NCBI RefSeq assembly: GCF_042646065.1
Contig: NZ_JBHRTA010000016.1
Location: 186,001-250,000, forward strand
Direction: 5' to 3'
DNA: 64,000 nucleotides
Origin: Parapedobacter deserti
GTDB lineage: Bacteria > Bacteroidota > Bacteroidia > Sphingobacteriales > Sphingobacteriaceae
This document shows positions 42,466 to 51,163 of this stretch, in pieces (within the stretch, counting starts at the first letter, position 1; every line of letters starts with the position of its first letter). The notes under the pieces were generated by a model that was given only the letters and a program-made list of their open reading frames with translations, searched no databases and was not told the DNA's origin. The position numbers and the translations under genes are program-made.

Positions 42466-43314
42466 ATGGGCTATAACTTAAAGGTGACCATCGACAAAGA
42501 TTCCGGGTTCTGCTTCGGGGTGGTGTATGCCATTGATATGGCAGAGGAGATACTCCAACAGGACGGACACCTGTATTGCCTTGGCGATATCGTGCACAAC
42601 GATGAAGAGGTGAACCGCCTGAAGGCCAAGGGGCTTCGGATCATCAGCCATGAACAGCTGCCCGCATTGAAAAACGAAAAGGTACTCATCCGTGCGCATG
42701 GCGAAGCCCCTGAGACCTACCGCATCGCGCTCGAAAATAACATTACGCTTATTGATGCTTCCTGCCCGGTGGTGCTCAAGTTGCAGAACCGGGTGAAAAC
42801 ATCCTACGATCAGCAGGAGAAAATCCTGATCTACGGCAAGCATGGCCATGCGGAAGTCATCGGCTTACATGGTCAGACCAACGGCGACGCCATCGTTTTT
42901 CAGGATATAGCCGAATTGGACGGAATGGAATTGCCGGATAGTTTTACGCTTTACAGCCAGACTACCAAAAGCGTGGATAAGTTTTATGCCATAAAAGACG
43001 AACTGCTCAGCCGAGGGTATGATGTGAAAGCCAATGACACGATCTGCCGGCAAGTGTCAAACCGCTATGACGAGTTGGGCGATTTTGCCGCCCGCTTTGA
43101 CAAGGTGGTGTTCGTGTCGGGCAAAAAGTCGTCAAACGGCCGGGTATTGTATGATGTATGCCTTCGTCGCAACGCTAACAGCTATTTTGTATCGGACTCT
43201 TCGGAACTGAAGCGCGAGAACTTCAGTCCGGGTGATACCGTCGGCATATGCGGCGCAACATCCACCCCGATGTGGCTGATGGAACAGGTGAAAGCTGCAT
43301 TGGAAAAATTTTAA
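42466..43314 (+). CDS. ispH: 4-hydroxy-3-methylbut-2-enyl diphosphate reductase
   Basis: IspH makes IPP and DMAPP in the last step of the MEP pathway, using a [4Fe-4S] cluster. The 282-residue product has the cluster cysteines in GFCFGVV (Cys17), IDASCPVV (about Cys105) and NDTICRQVSNR (about Cys199). KHGHAEVIGLHGQT, the TKSV motif and SGKKSSNGRVL fit the family. Dxs for the first step is encoded at 57549. hemH follows. Confidence 0.97.
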   Translation: MGYNLKVTIDKDSGFCFGVVYAIDMAEEILQQDGHLYCLGDIVHNDEEVNRLKAKGLRIISHEQLPALKNEKVLIRAHGEAPETYRIALENNITLIDASCPVVLKLQNRVKTSYDQQEKILIYGKHGHAEVIGLHGQTNGDAIVFQDIAELDGMELPDSFTLYSQTTKSVDKFYAIKDELLSRGYDVKANDTICRQVSNRYDELGDFAARFDKVVFVSGKKSSNGRVLYDVCLRRNANSYFVSDSSELKRENFSPGDTVGICGATSTPMWLMEQVKAALEKF

Positions 43315-43375
43315 TCGTCAAGTCATCTAAGCATCAAATTATCACTGTATTAAGGGTGCTCCCTTGATAAATTCG

Positions 43376-43383
43376 TATCTTTG
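43376..43383 (+). promoter_or_regulatory. hemH promoter -7 box
   Basis: TATCTTTG ends six bases before the ATG at 43390. Just upstream, TTATC...AAGGGTGCTCCCTTGATAA (43340-43370) can fold into a small two-part hairpin, so ispH may end there. Confidence 0.45.
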
Positions 43384-43389
43384 CTGTCC

Positions 43390-44451
43390 ATGAGTAAAGT
43401 GAAGAAGGGCGTATTGTTAATCAACCTCGGCACACCGGACAGTCCTGCTGTGCCGGACGTGAAGCGTTATCTTATCGAGTTTTTGATGGATGGACGGGTC
43501 ATCGATATACCTGCTTGGCGGCGGACACTGCTGGTAAAGGGAATTATTGTGCCGTTCCGCGCGCCCAATTCGGCAAAGCTTTACCGGGAGATATGGGATA
43601 GCCAGACTGGTTCGCCTCTGCTGCATTACAGCAAAGTACAGCGGCAGCTGCTCCAGCAGCAGCTTGGCGCCGACTACCACGTGGAACTGGCCATGCGATA
43701 TCAAAATCCGTCTATCCCTAAAGCATTGGCAAATTTGAAGCGGCTAAATGTGGATAGTATACGGATTGTACCGCTGTTTCCGCAGTATGCTTCGGCTACT
43801 ACGGGGTCCGTAATCGAAAAGATAACGGAAGAGATAAGGGATTGGCCGACGTTTCCGGCGCTATCGGTGGCCAACCACTTCTATGATAACGAGTTGATGG
43901 TGGAGGTGTTTGTGGAAAACGCCAAGAAACACCGGCCGGAAACATACGACCATTTTCTCTTCAGTTACCACGGGCTGCCGGTGAGGCAATTACTTGATGT
44001 GGATGGTAGCGGCAAGCATGTTTGTGACCAAGCGGGTTGCCGGGAACGGATTGATGGGCTCAATAAATTTTGTTACGTGGCGCAGTGCTACGCTACCACG
44101 AGGCTCATCGCCGGGCGCCTTGACTTGAAAACGGACGATTATACCGTGTGCTTTCAGTCGCGGCTTGGCAAAACACCGTGGATACAGCCATACACGAGCG
44201 ACGTACTGAAAGAGGCAGCAGCAAAAGGTAAAAAGCGACTGCTCGTGTTCAGCCCGGCGTTCGTAGCGGATTGCCTGGAGACCATCTACGAAATTGGCAC
44301 AGAATATGCAACTGAATTTAAGGAGCTTGGCGGAGAAAAGGTGCAACTGGTGGAAAGCCTTAATGACCATCCCAAGTGGATTGCAGCACTGGAACAATTG
44401 GCGCGGGGAGAGCTGTCAGGGTGGCCGAAAAGTGAAAGTTTGACGTTATAA
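43390..44451 (+). CDS. hemH: Ferrochelatase
   Basis: HemH inserts Fe2+ into protoporphyrin IX, the last step of heme synthesis. The 353-residue protein starts KKGVLLINLGTPDSP, has the catalytic His in FLFSYHGLP (near residue 195), and a conserved CYATTRLIAGRL and FSPAFVADCLETIYEI. The ATG at 43390 was preferred to a TTG at 43381, as it gives the standard start and lies just after a -7 box. The metallophosphoesterase starts one base after its stop. Confidence 0.96.
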   Translation: MSKVKKGVLLINLGTPDSPAVPDVKRYLIEFLMDGRVIDIPAWRRTLLVKGIIVPFRAPNSAKLYREIWDSQTGSPLLHYSKVQRQLLQQQLGADYHVELAMRYQNPSIPKALANLKRLNVDSIRIVPLFPQYASATTGSVIEKITEEIRDWPTFPALSVANHFYDNELMVEVFVENAKKHRPETYDHFLFSYHGLPVRQLLDVDGSGKHVCDQAGCRERIDGLNKFCYVAQCYATTRLIAGRLDLKTDDYTVCFQSRLGKTPWIQPYTSDVLKEAAAKGKKRLLVFSPAFVADCLETIYEIGTEYATEFKELGGEKVQLVESLNDHPKWIAALEQLARGELSGWPKSESLTL

Positions 44452-44452
44452 G

Positions 44453-45721
44453 ATGATTGTTTTCAATACGTTTATATTACTCGTAATAGACTTCTATATT
44501 TACAAAGCGTTACGGGCTTCGTCGTTGAAATGGGCAAAAACCGCCTTGTTTTCGCGGCTATGGTGGACTTATAGTTTAGCCCTTGCCGGAGCGATGGTAC
44601 TCAGCATCTACATCAGTATGCCATTGATGATGCGCTCCATTATTCTCGTCGCCTTTTTTCTGACGTTTGTCGCTAAATTTATTTATTTATTGGTTTTGCT
44701 TGCCGATGACATACGGCGGGGTGGGATATGGCTGAAAAGGCTGATTACTCCGAAGCGGGAACAGCTGGCAACGGCGGAAGCCCCACTTCCTGAGCGGCCG
44801 GTAAATGGTATCACACGGTCGGACTTTTTGACCAAAGCGGGCATTCTCGTCGCTTCGATCCCCATCGCGCCGATGGGTTGGGGAGTGATATCCGGCGCGT
44901 ATGACTACAAAGTGCGCCGGCAGAAGCTTTATCTGCCCAACCTGCCCCGTGAGTTTCACGGCATAAAGATCGGGCAGTTGTCCGACATCCACTCCGGGAG
45001 TTTTTACAACAAGGTAGCGGTGCAAGGCGGGGTGGAGATGCTATTAGCGGAAAAGCCGGATGTTGTGTTCTTTACGGGCGACCTAGTAAACCACCTGGCC
45101 AAGGAGATGCGCGATTACCAGGATATTTTTTCCAAGGTTCAGGCTCCTTTGGGTGTTTATTCCGTATTGGGTAACCACGACTACGGTGACTACCATTTCG
45201 GTCCGGAGGCGTCAACGGCGAAAGCCAAGAACTTTCAAGACCTGAAAGACACCCATAAGGTGATGGGCTGGGACCTGCTGCTCAACGAGAACCGGAGGCT
45301 TCGCGTGGATAATGAGGAAATCGGTATCATCGGTGTGGAAAACTGGGGTACCGGACGATTTCCGAAGCACGGCCGTCTTGATCAGGCCCTTATAGGTAGC
45401 GAGGAGATGCCGGTAAAGCTGCTGTTGTCACACGATCCCTCGCATTGGCGGGAAGAAGTGTTGTCAAGACCTGACGTGGACGTGATGTTTGCAGGCCACA
45501 CCCACGGCATGCAATTCGGCGTACGCATCGGCAATATCAAATGGAGTCCTGCACAGTACATTTACAAGGAGTGGGCAGGGCGGTATCAGGAAGGTAAACA
45601 GCAGCTTTATGTCAACACTGGATTCGGATTTCTGGGCTATCCAGGACGCGTGGGTATCTTACCTGAGATCACGGTTTTCGAATTGCTAAAGGGCGAGAAC
45701 CCGAAACGGGGCAACGCCTAA
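44453..45721 (+). CDS. Membrane-anchored metallophosphoesterase
   Basis: The 422-residue protein has three N-terminal hydrophobic helices (about residues 5-25, 42-62, 64-86), a basic linker, a further hydrophobic stretch, then a calcineurin-like phosphoesterase domain. All metal motifs are present: SDIHSG, GDLVNH, LGNHDY, LLSHDPSHW and GHTHG. It resembles YaeI-type enzymes; some act on lipid phosphates such as UDP-diacylglucosamine. The substrate is unknown. It follows hemH with a one-base gap. Confidence 0.9.
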   Translation: MIVFNTFILLVIDFYIYKALRASSLKWAKTALFSRLWWTYSLALAGAMVLSIYISMPLMMRSIILVAFFLTFVAKFIYLLVLLADDIRRGGIWLKRLITPKREQLATAEAPLPERPVNGITRSDFLTKAGILVASIPIAPMGWGVISGAYDYKVRRQKLYLPNLPREFHGIKIGQLSDIHSGSFYNKVAVQGGVEMLLAEKPDVVFFTGDLVNHLAKEMRDYQDIFSKVQAPLGVYSVLGNHDYGDYHFGPEASTAKAKNFQDLKDTHKVMGWDLLLNENRRLRVDNEEIGIIGVENWGTGRFPKHGRLDQALIGSEEMPVKLLLSHDPSHWREEVLSRPDVDVMFAGHTHGMQFGVRIGNIKWSPAQYIYKEWAGRYQEGKQQLYVNTGFGFLGYPGRVGILPEITVFELLKGENPKRGNA

Positions 45722-45731
45722 CCGTTTTACA

Positions 45732-46901
45732 TCACTGCTCAGTTGTGTTCCAGTAAATTTTCAGGTTGTGGGTATCCCGTCCTGCGGCTATGATATCCAG
45801 TTTACCATCACCATTCAGATCGGCTACGACCAGATCTTCGCAGGCCATATCTCCGATGTCTACTGCACGGGTTGTCCAAGCCTCCCATAATGCGTTGAAC
45901 GGTATATACAGTTTAATCCCCACGTGTCCGGATTCATTCGGGTTGCGCCAACCCGCCACTACTTGATCCCGGCCAAGGCCATTGAAATCAGCGACAGCTA
46001 AGGCGTGACCTTCATTTAGTGTCTCATCCAATATTACCTGTTCAGCTCGGTTGATTTTAGGGATGCCTGCACGCGGCACATATGCGGTAAGTATGTTGCC
46101 GTGCAACGGCCCGATGCCTGCCAACAGCGGAGTGTTGTTTCCCGCACTTCCTACGCGAACTTCGCTGAATCCGTGGCCCTTTATCAGCCAACGATTGCCG
46201 TGGACCCTCCACTTGCCCCTGGAATATGAGAAAGCTTTCACCCCCTCTTTGCCAGCGATATAGATGCATTCGTTTCCACCATCGTCGTGTACGTCGAGGT
46301 TGTGTGTGAGATGCATGGATTCATCGATGACCCAATGCCGCCACGGCTGGCGCGGATTGTCGGGTTTTTCGTAAGCGATTACTGTGGCCCCTTTGCCTTC
46401 GCCGTGCTGATTGCCCCGGCCGTGAAGCGGTAACACAATGAGGTGGTATCTTCCTTCCTCGGCTTTTGCCCAGCGCATGCGGTGTACGGTAGGCTCATGG
46501 TGCAGTTTAACGGGGGTCCATCGTTCCGTGGGGTCGGCCGGCCGGATGAGGTAATGCACGGACCCGGACTTCGCGGTATCCACCGTTTCTCCGGGATTCC
46601 ATTGGGCGCCTACGGCTACTTCCACCTTTCCGTCGCCATCGATGTCTCGCGCCGCAATGCACACATTGTCGTGTTCGGTCAGGTTTTCCACCATGACAAA
46701 CTTCTTCCAGTCCCCATTCCGATACCAGACGAATTGCTTTTTATCGGCCAACAGGATATCGGGTTTGCCATCGCCATCGACGTCCCCGATGGCAAGCCCG
46801 TATCCGATGGATACCTGGTCATCTATTAGTTGCTGTTCAAAAGAGGGGTACGATTGGGGTGTATAAAACAGTAAGCTAAGTCCCAAAAAAAGATCGCTCA
46901 T
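45732..46901 (-). CDS. VCBS/FG-GAP beta-propeller protein
   Basis: The 389-residue protein has repeated FG-GAP/VCBS motifs with Ca-binding DxDxDG loops: GDVDGDGKPD, RDIDGDGKVE, VADLNGDGKLD. They suggest a seven-bladed propeller. The arrangement resembles the N-terminal domain of aldos-2-ulose dehydratase and related Bacteroidota proteins, which often act on oxidised sugars. The N-terminus is hydrophobic but not a clear signal peptide. It follows the GH32 gene by 62 bp, so a role in the same carbohydrate pathway is likely. No catalytic residue can be assigned. Confidence 0.8.
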   Translation of the reverse strand: MSDLFLGLSLLFYTPQSYPSFEQQLIDDQVSIGYGLAIGDVDGDGKPDILLADKKQFVWYRNGDWKKFVMVENLTEHDNVCIAARDIDGDGKVEVAVGAQWNPGETVDTAKSGSVHYLIRPADPTERWTPVKLHHEPTVHRMRWAKAEEGRYHLIVLPLHGRGNQHGEGKGATVIAYEKPDNPRQPWRHWVIDESMHLTHNLDVHDDGGNECIYIAGKEGVKAFSYSRGKWRVHGNRWLIKGHGFSEVRVGSAGNNTPLLAGIGPLHGNILTAYVPRAGIPKINRAEQVILDETLNEGHALAVADFNGLGRDQVVAGWRNPNESGHVGIKLYIPFNALWEAWTTRAVDIGDMACEDLVVADLNGDGKLDIIAAGRDTHNLKIYWNTTEQ

Positions 46902-46963
46902 GTCAGTTTGATTTTTCCTACAACAATGATGGCGTCCACTTGGTTTGCCTATACATCATGAAG

Positions 46964-48607
46964 TTATTTCCAAATGGACTTTGCGCCGAACACCTCCAAG
47001 TTTTTTACTTCAATGTTGTTGCCCCAGAAGTGAAAGCCCTCTTTGTTGTTGCCGTCAGGCGTCCGCTGCATGGAATAGGAATACGCCCCACCGTCGATAA
47101 ATACCTCGATATTGGTTCTGTCGATGTAGATATCGGCTGAAATCTCCATACTGGTCATGTCCTCTGGTGAATAGAATACGCCGTTCAGCATGTTGTAATT
47201 AAGGTCGTAATCCACTATGCGTTGACCGAACAGATTCAATCCGGCGTTGGTCGCATGCGACAGTTTAAAGGTGGTTTTTATCCGCAAGCAATCAGCGTCA
47301 TCAAATTGGTCCATTAACCGATTCGCTTTATCAGACGTCAGGTTTCTCCATTGCTGCATCGGCATGAAAAGCCGTTCAGTTTCCTTCACTGGCACATTGA
47401 ACAAACGCGGGCCGTCTTTCGTGGTACGGAGGGTCAACTCGGTTGGCAGCAGCATCATGCCGTTAAAGGGCATACCAGGGTGGTCTATGCGGCCCCAGCC
47501 GATCTGGACACGCCGGCCGTCCGGCATATTGTTAAATGTTTGAGCGGCATATATGGAACCTGTAGTATATTGATATTTCCCCGCGTCCGGCCTAAACACC
47601 TTGCCGTCAAAGGAACCCAGCATATAGGTTCCGGAAGCGCCGTACATGACCCATTTGGTGTTGCTGGGGTTGCCGTCTATCGGAAGATCAAACAGCTCTG
47701 GACATTCCCAGAAGCCAGTGACATGGCTTTCATAATTCCACTCTTTTAGGTTGGTAGATGTATAGATGGAGTGCCCATCCCGTTCGTTAAGCACCATCAC
47801 CCAGTGGCTGCCCGGTTTATACCAGAACACTTTCGGGTCGCGTGTGTCCTTGCTCTTCCATTTGTGTTTTGAGTCGATAACGGGATTTACTTCATCCTTG
47901 GTGAACGTACGCCCGTTATCGAGGCTGTAAGCGATGCATTGCACCTGCTTTTCGGCATTATCAGCGGTATAGGCAACAATCATTGCGGGTACACCACCTT
48001 GGTTGTAGCCCGCTGTATTGTTATAGTCAATGGCCGCAGAGCCCGAGAACATGGTGCCTAAGTGATCTGGAAATAATGCAGTCGGCAGTTCCTGCCAATG
48101 AATCAGATCTTTGCTGACGGCGTGTCCCCAATGCATGTTTTCCCATTCCCGCTCATAGGGGTTATGCTGATAGAAAAGGTGGTATTCTTCATCATGATAG
48201 ACCAACCCGTTGGGGTCGTTAATCCATCCACGTTGTGATGTGAAGTGAAATTGCGGACGGTTGCTTTCATTGTACAGGCTGTCTTGTCCAGCGATGGTAT
48301 CGGCTTGGTAAATTTTACGCAGTCCATGTTGGTTGCCCTCATAGGTGATCTTCATTGTTTTGCCTTTTAAGTCGGATACATCCTTGAACACCCAGTAGTC
48401 GGTCTCTCCAGCGGCAAGCCGTATGACAACAGAAATGTGGGGTTTGCCATTTATGTGAAAGGTCATTTTGCCTCTATCCTGCTGGTGTGATACCGGCAAG
48501 TTGAGGTATCTTTTAGTGATGTTGATCTCGATTTCGCCGGCGAATAGGAAGAAGTTTGCCAAAAGCAAAATACCGGTAGTAACCGTTTTGACTGTCGATA
48601 GTTTCAT
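46964..48607 (-). CDS. GH32 fructan hydrolase with N-terminal DUF4980-like domain
   Basis: The 547-residue exported enzyme hydrolyses beta-fructosides such as levan, inulin or sucrose. Catalytic motifs of GH32 are intact: WINDPNG (nucleophile Asp), RDPKVFW and the acid/base Glu in ECPELFDLP. A signal peptide (residues 1-24, LLLANFFLFAG) precedes a domain of about 80 residues like DUF4980, typical of Bacteroidota levanases, and a C-terminal beta-sandwich follows. No SusC/SusD pair or fructokinase is nearby, so this is an isolated enzyme with the VCBS protein as its only companion. Confidence 0.93.
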   Translation of the reverse strand: MKLSTVKTVTTGILLLANFFLFAGEIEINITKRYLNLPVSHQQDRGKMTFHINGKPHISVVIRLAAGETDYWVFKDVSDLKGKTMKITYEGNQHGLRKIYQADTIAGQDSLYNESNRPQFHFTSQRGWINDPNGLVYHDEEYHLFYQHNPYEREWENMHWGHAVSKDLIHWQELPTALFPDHLGTMFSGSAAIDYNNTAGYNQGGVPAMIVAYTADNAEKQVQCIAYSLDNGRTFTKDEVNPVIDSKHKWKSKDTRDPKVFWYKPGSHWVMVLNERDGHSIYTSTNLKEWNYESHVTGFWECPELFDLPIDGNPSNTKWVMYGASGTYMLGSFDGKVFRPDAGKYQYTTGSIYAAQTFNNMPDGRRVQIGWGRIDHPGMPFNGMMLLPTELTLRTTKDGPRLFNVPVKETERLFMPMQQWRNLTSDKANRLMDQFDDADCLRIKTTFKLSHATNAGLNLFGQRIVDYDLNYNMLNGVFYSPEDMTSMEISADIYIDRTNIEVFIDGGAYSYSMQRTPDGNNKEGFHFWGNNIEVKNLEVFGAKSIWK

Positions 48608-48998
48608 CAGCGTATGTTTAAATCATTTGTTTTATTTTGGCCACGGATTTGTTTATACAGCCGCTCTTGCTGAGTTGATCAGTGGGTGACTTCAATTTGT
48701 TTCCGCTACACGAAGGTATTCGTTTACCGGCGTATTTGCAATGCCCCGGCCTAACCGGTCAAAAAATCTGAGGCACGCCATTGCCAGTCCACTGAGCTCA
48801 TGGCGTAACGCTTCACAACGAAAGTCCGGTTGTCCAATTGGTTGGCGCCGGCAGCTGACAAGCTGGTATGCTTTAGGAACAGGACTTTGGCAGATATTTT
48901 CTAACTTTGCGGATGAAAGACAATCTGACTTTATTTGGTGGAAAGGAATAAAGTAGTACTTTTATGGGTTTATCTAATAATTTGACCGTATTGATACG
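48608..48998. other. 391-bp gap between divergent GH32 and esterase genes
   Basis: I see no gene of normal size. TAACTTTG at 48902-48909 looks like a promoter -7 box, followed by a 12-codon ATG frame (48913-48951) and 48 bases before the esterase start. A 71-codon frame (48741-48956) resembles nothing. No obvious operator for GH32 was found. Confidence 0.5.
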
Positions 48999-49787
48999 AT
49001 GAAGCAAACCTTACTGATTGTTTTTTATAGTGTTTTTGTGTTGATGAGTGGATACACCCAGGAGCTATCAGCGTTTCAGAACGAGCGTTTGATTCACCGT
49101 GGCGACACACTGCCGTACCGCATATTATATCCCGAGGGTTATGATCCGCAGGAGAGCTACCCGGTCCTTTTCTTTCTGCACGGGGCTGGCGAACGGGGAA
49201 ACGATAATGCGAGGCAGCTGGTTCACGGAGCCAGGCTGTTTTTGGCAGACAGCATCCGGCAGGCGTTTCCAGCTATCGTAATATTTCCTCAATGTCCGGC
49301 GGATTCTTACTGGAGCAACGTTGACATCCAATCTAACGCAGAACTGGGAAAGCGCGAATTTTATTTCCGTACCGGAGGCAAGCCGTCCAAGGGGATGGCG
49401 CTGTTTCTGCGGCTGGTGAAGCAAGTGTTGAAAGACGAGCCTGTAGATAAACAGCGGATTTATATCGGTGGGCTATCGATGGGAGGAATGGGTACCTATG
49501 AAGCACTACGGCGCAAACCCAAGTTATTTGCCGCTGCATTTGCGATTTGTGGGGGAGACCATACGGCCAATGTGCGTAAGTACGCTCATGTGCCGCTATG
49601 GATATTTCACGGAGAGCAGGACGATGTTGTTCCGGCGACTCACTCGCACGCCATTGTGTCTGAACTTCGGCGTTTGGGTGCAAGCCCTAAAGCTACATTC
49701 TATCCGACGGCCAACCACAACAGCTGGGATCCGGCTTTTGCCGAGGCTGATTTGCTTCCCTGGCTGTTTAGCCACAGCAAAAAGTAA
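48999..49787 (+). CDS. Secreted alpha/beta-hydrolase (esterase/phospholipase-like)
   Basis: The 262-residue protein has a signal peptide (residues 1-20) and a complete alpha/beta-hydrolase triad. The oxyanion loop is FFLHGAGERGND, the nucleophile Ser lies in GLSMGG (about residue 160), the Asp in GEQDDVVP and the His in TANHNSWDP. This is the predicted-peptidase/PHB-depolymerase-like group that often acts with polysaccharide esters. Its neighbours, GH32 and a permease, do not fix the substrate. Confidence 0.88.
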   Translation: MKQTLLIVFYSVFVLMSGYTQELSAFQNERLIHRGDTLPYRILYPEGYDPQESYPVLFFLHGAGERGNDNARQLVHGARLFLADSIRQAFPAIVIFPQCPADSYWSNVDIQSNAELGKREFYFRTGGKPSKGMALFLRLVKQVLKDEPVDKQRIYIGGLSMGGMGTYEALRRKPKLFAAAFAICGGDHTANVRKYAHVPLWIFHGEQDDVVPATHSHAIVSELRRLGASPKATFYPTANHNSWDPAFAEADLLPWLFSHSKK

Positions 49788-49846
49788 GCACGTATTGTAA
49801 CACATGGTGGCCTATGGGGTCTAATCATCTGTAAAACTGCTCTGAG

Positions 49847-51094
49847 ATGCCGGTAAAAATGTCCAATGGGGAGAATGTCAAGCTGTCGCTGCAAGCCATC
49901 AGCAGTAATAAGCTACGGACGTTTCTGACAGCGCTGATCATTGCCATCGGCATTACTGCGCTCGTGGGCATCCTGACCTCGATTGACGCGATCAAAAGCT
50001 CACTTACCGATTCTTTTTCGGCGATGGGTTCCAACTCGTTCAACATCCGCAACAGGGGAATCAATGTGCAGATCGGCGGAAGCGGTACCCGGCCGAAGCA
50101 ATATCCACCCATCACCTACTATCAGGCTAAGACCTTCAAAGAGCAATTTGACTATCCGGCGGTTGTCTCGCTGAGCACCTATGCTTCGTTTGGCGCAACT
50201 GCAAAGTATAAGAGCGAACAAACCAATCCTAATATCAATGTGCTGGGCGCGGATGAAAATTATCTGCAAACAGCAGGATACAACTTATCGTTAGGGCGCA
50301 ATTTCTCACTGCGCGAAGTCGAATACGGCAGCAATGTGGTTATTGTCGGTTCGGAGATTGTAAAAAGGTTATTTAAGAAGAATGAGGAACCGCTCGACCA
50401 ATTTATTACCATTGGAAATACTCGTTATTCAATAATCGGTGTCTTGGAAGACAAAGGGTCGAGTGCCGGCTTTGGTGGCGATAAGGCTTGTATCATCCCG
50501 TTGGTGAAGGCCCGCTCTGTGATGGCGTTGGGCACTCCTTCGTATACCATCACGGTGATGGCGTCCAATCCGCAGCAAATCGAATCGGCGATCGGCGAAG
50601 CTACGGCATTGTTCCGCAATATCCGTGGCGCCAGGGTAGGGCAGGAGACTAATTTCGAAATCACCAAGAGCGATGCTGTCGCCCAAATATTGATTGAAAG
50701 TTTGACCTATGTCACACTGGGAGCTATCGTCATTGCGCTGATCACGCTTATTGGGGCTTCAATCGGGTTGATGAATATTATGTTGGTTTCCGTGACAGAG
50801 CGCACTCGCGAAATCGGAATCAGGAAAGCCATTGGCGCCACGCCGAGCGTTATCCGCCGTCAATTCCTCACCGAAGCGGTGGTGATATGCCTAATGGGGG
50901 GCTTTGCCGGAATATTCCTGGGCATATTAATCGGCAATATTCTTGCGGTCGTGATGGGGGCCAGCTTTATCGTCCCCTGGAATTGGATCACGCTGGGTGT
51001 GGTGGTTTGTGTCGGCGTAGGAATGATTTCGGGGTATTATCCTGCGTCAAAAGCCTCCCGGCTTGACCCGGTGGAGGCATTAAGGTATGAGTAG
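49847..51094 (+). CDS. MacB-type ABC transporter permease
   Basis: The 415-residue protein has the MacB/FtsX layout: one N-terminal helix (LRTFLTALIIAIGITALVGIL), a periplasmic MacB_PCD domain (about residues 45-270) and three C-terminal helices, with the loop SVTERTREIGIRKAIGATP and end KASRLDPVEALRYE. Such permeases work with a separate ATPase and often an HlyD-like adaptor to move lipoproteins, peptides or macrolides; neither is adjacent. A second ATG at 49859 is a possible start. Confidence 0.9.
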   Translation: MPVKMSNGENVKLSLQAISSNKLRTFLTALIIAIGITALVGILTSIDAIKSSLTDSFSAMGSNSFNIRNRGINVQIGGSGTRPKQYPPITYYQAKTFKEQFDYPAVVSLSTYASFGATAKYKSEQTNPNINVLGADENYLQTAGYNLSLGRNFSLREVEYGSNVVIVGSEIVKRLFKKNEEPLDQFITIGNTRYSIIGVLEDKGSSAGFGGDKACIIPLVKARSVMALGTPSYTITVMASNPQQIESAIGEATALFRNIRGARVGQETNFEITKSDAVAQILIESLTYVTLGAIVIALITLIGASIGLMNIMLVSVTERTREIGIRKAIGATPSVIRRQFLTEAVVICLMGGFAGIFLGILIGNILAVVMGASFIVPWNWITLGVVVCVGVGMISGYYPASKASRLDPVEALRYE

Positions 51095-51163
51095 TAAGAG
51101 TAAGATCTGCCGGGCCTATCTTGAGCCATGATCCATTCCGTTGTTGTGGCTGCTATGCAGATG

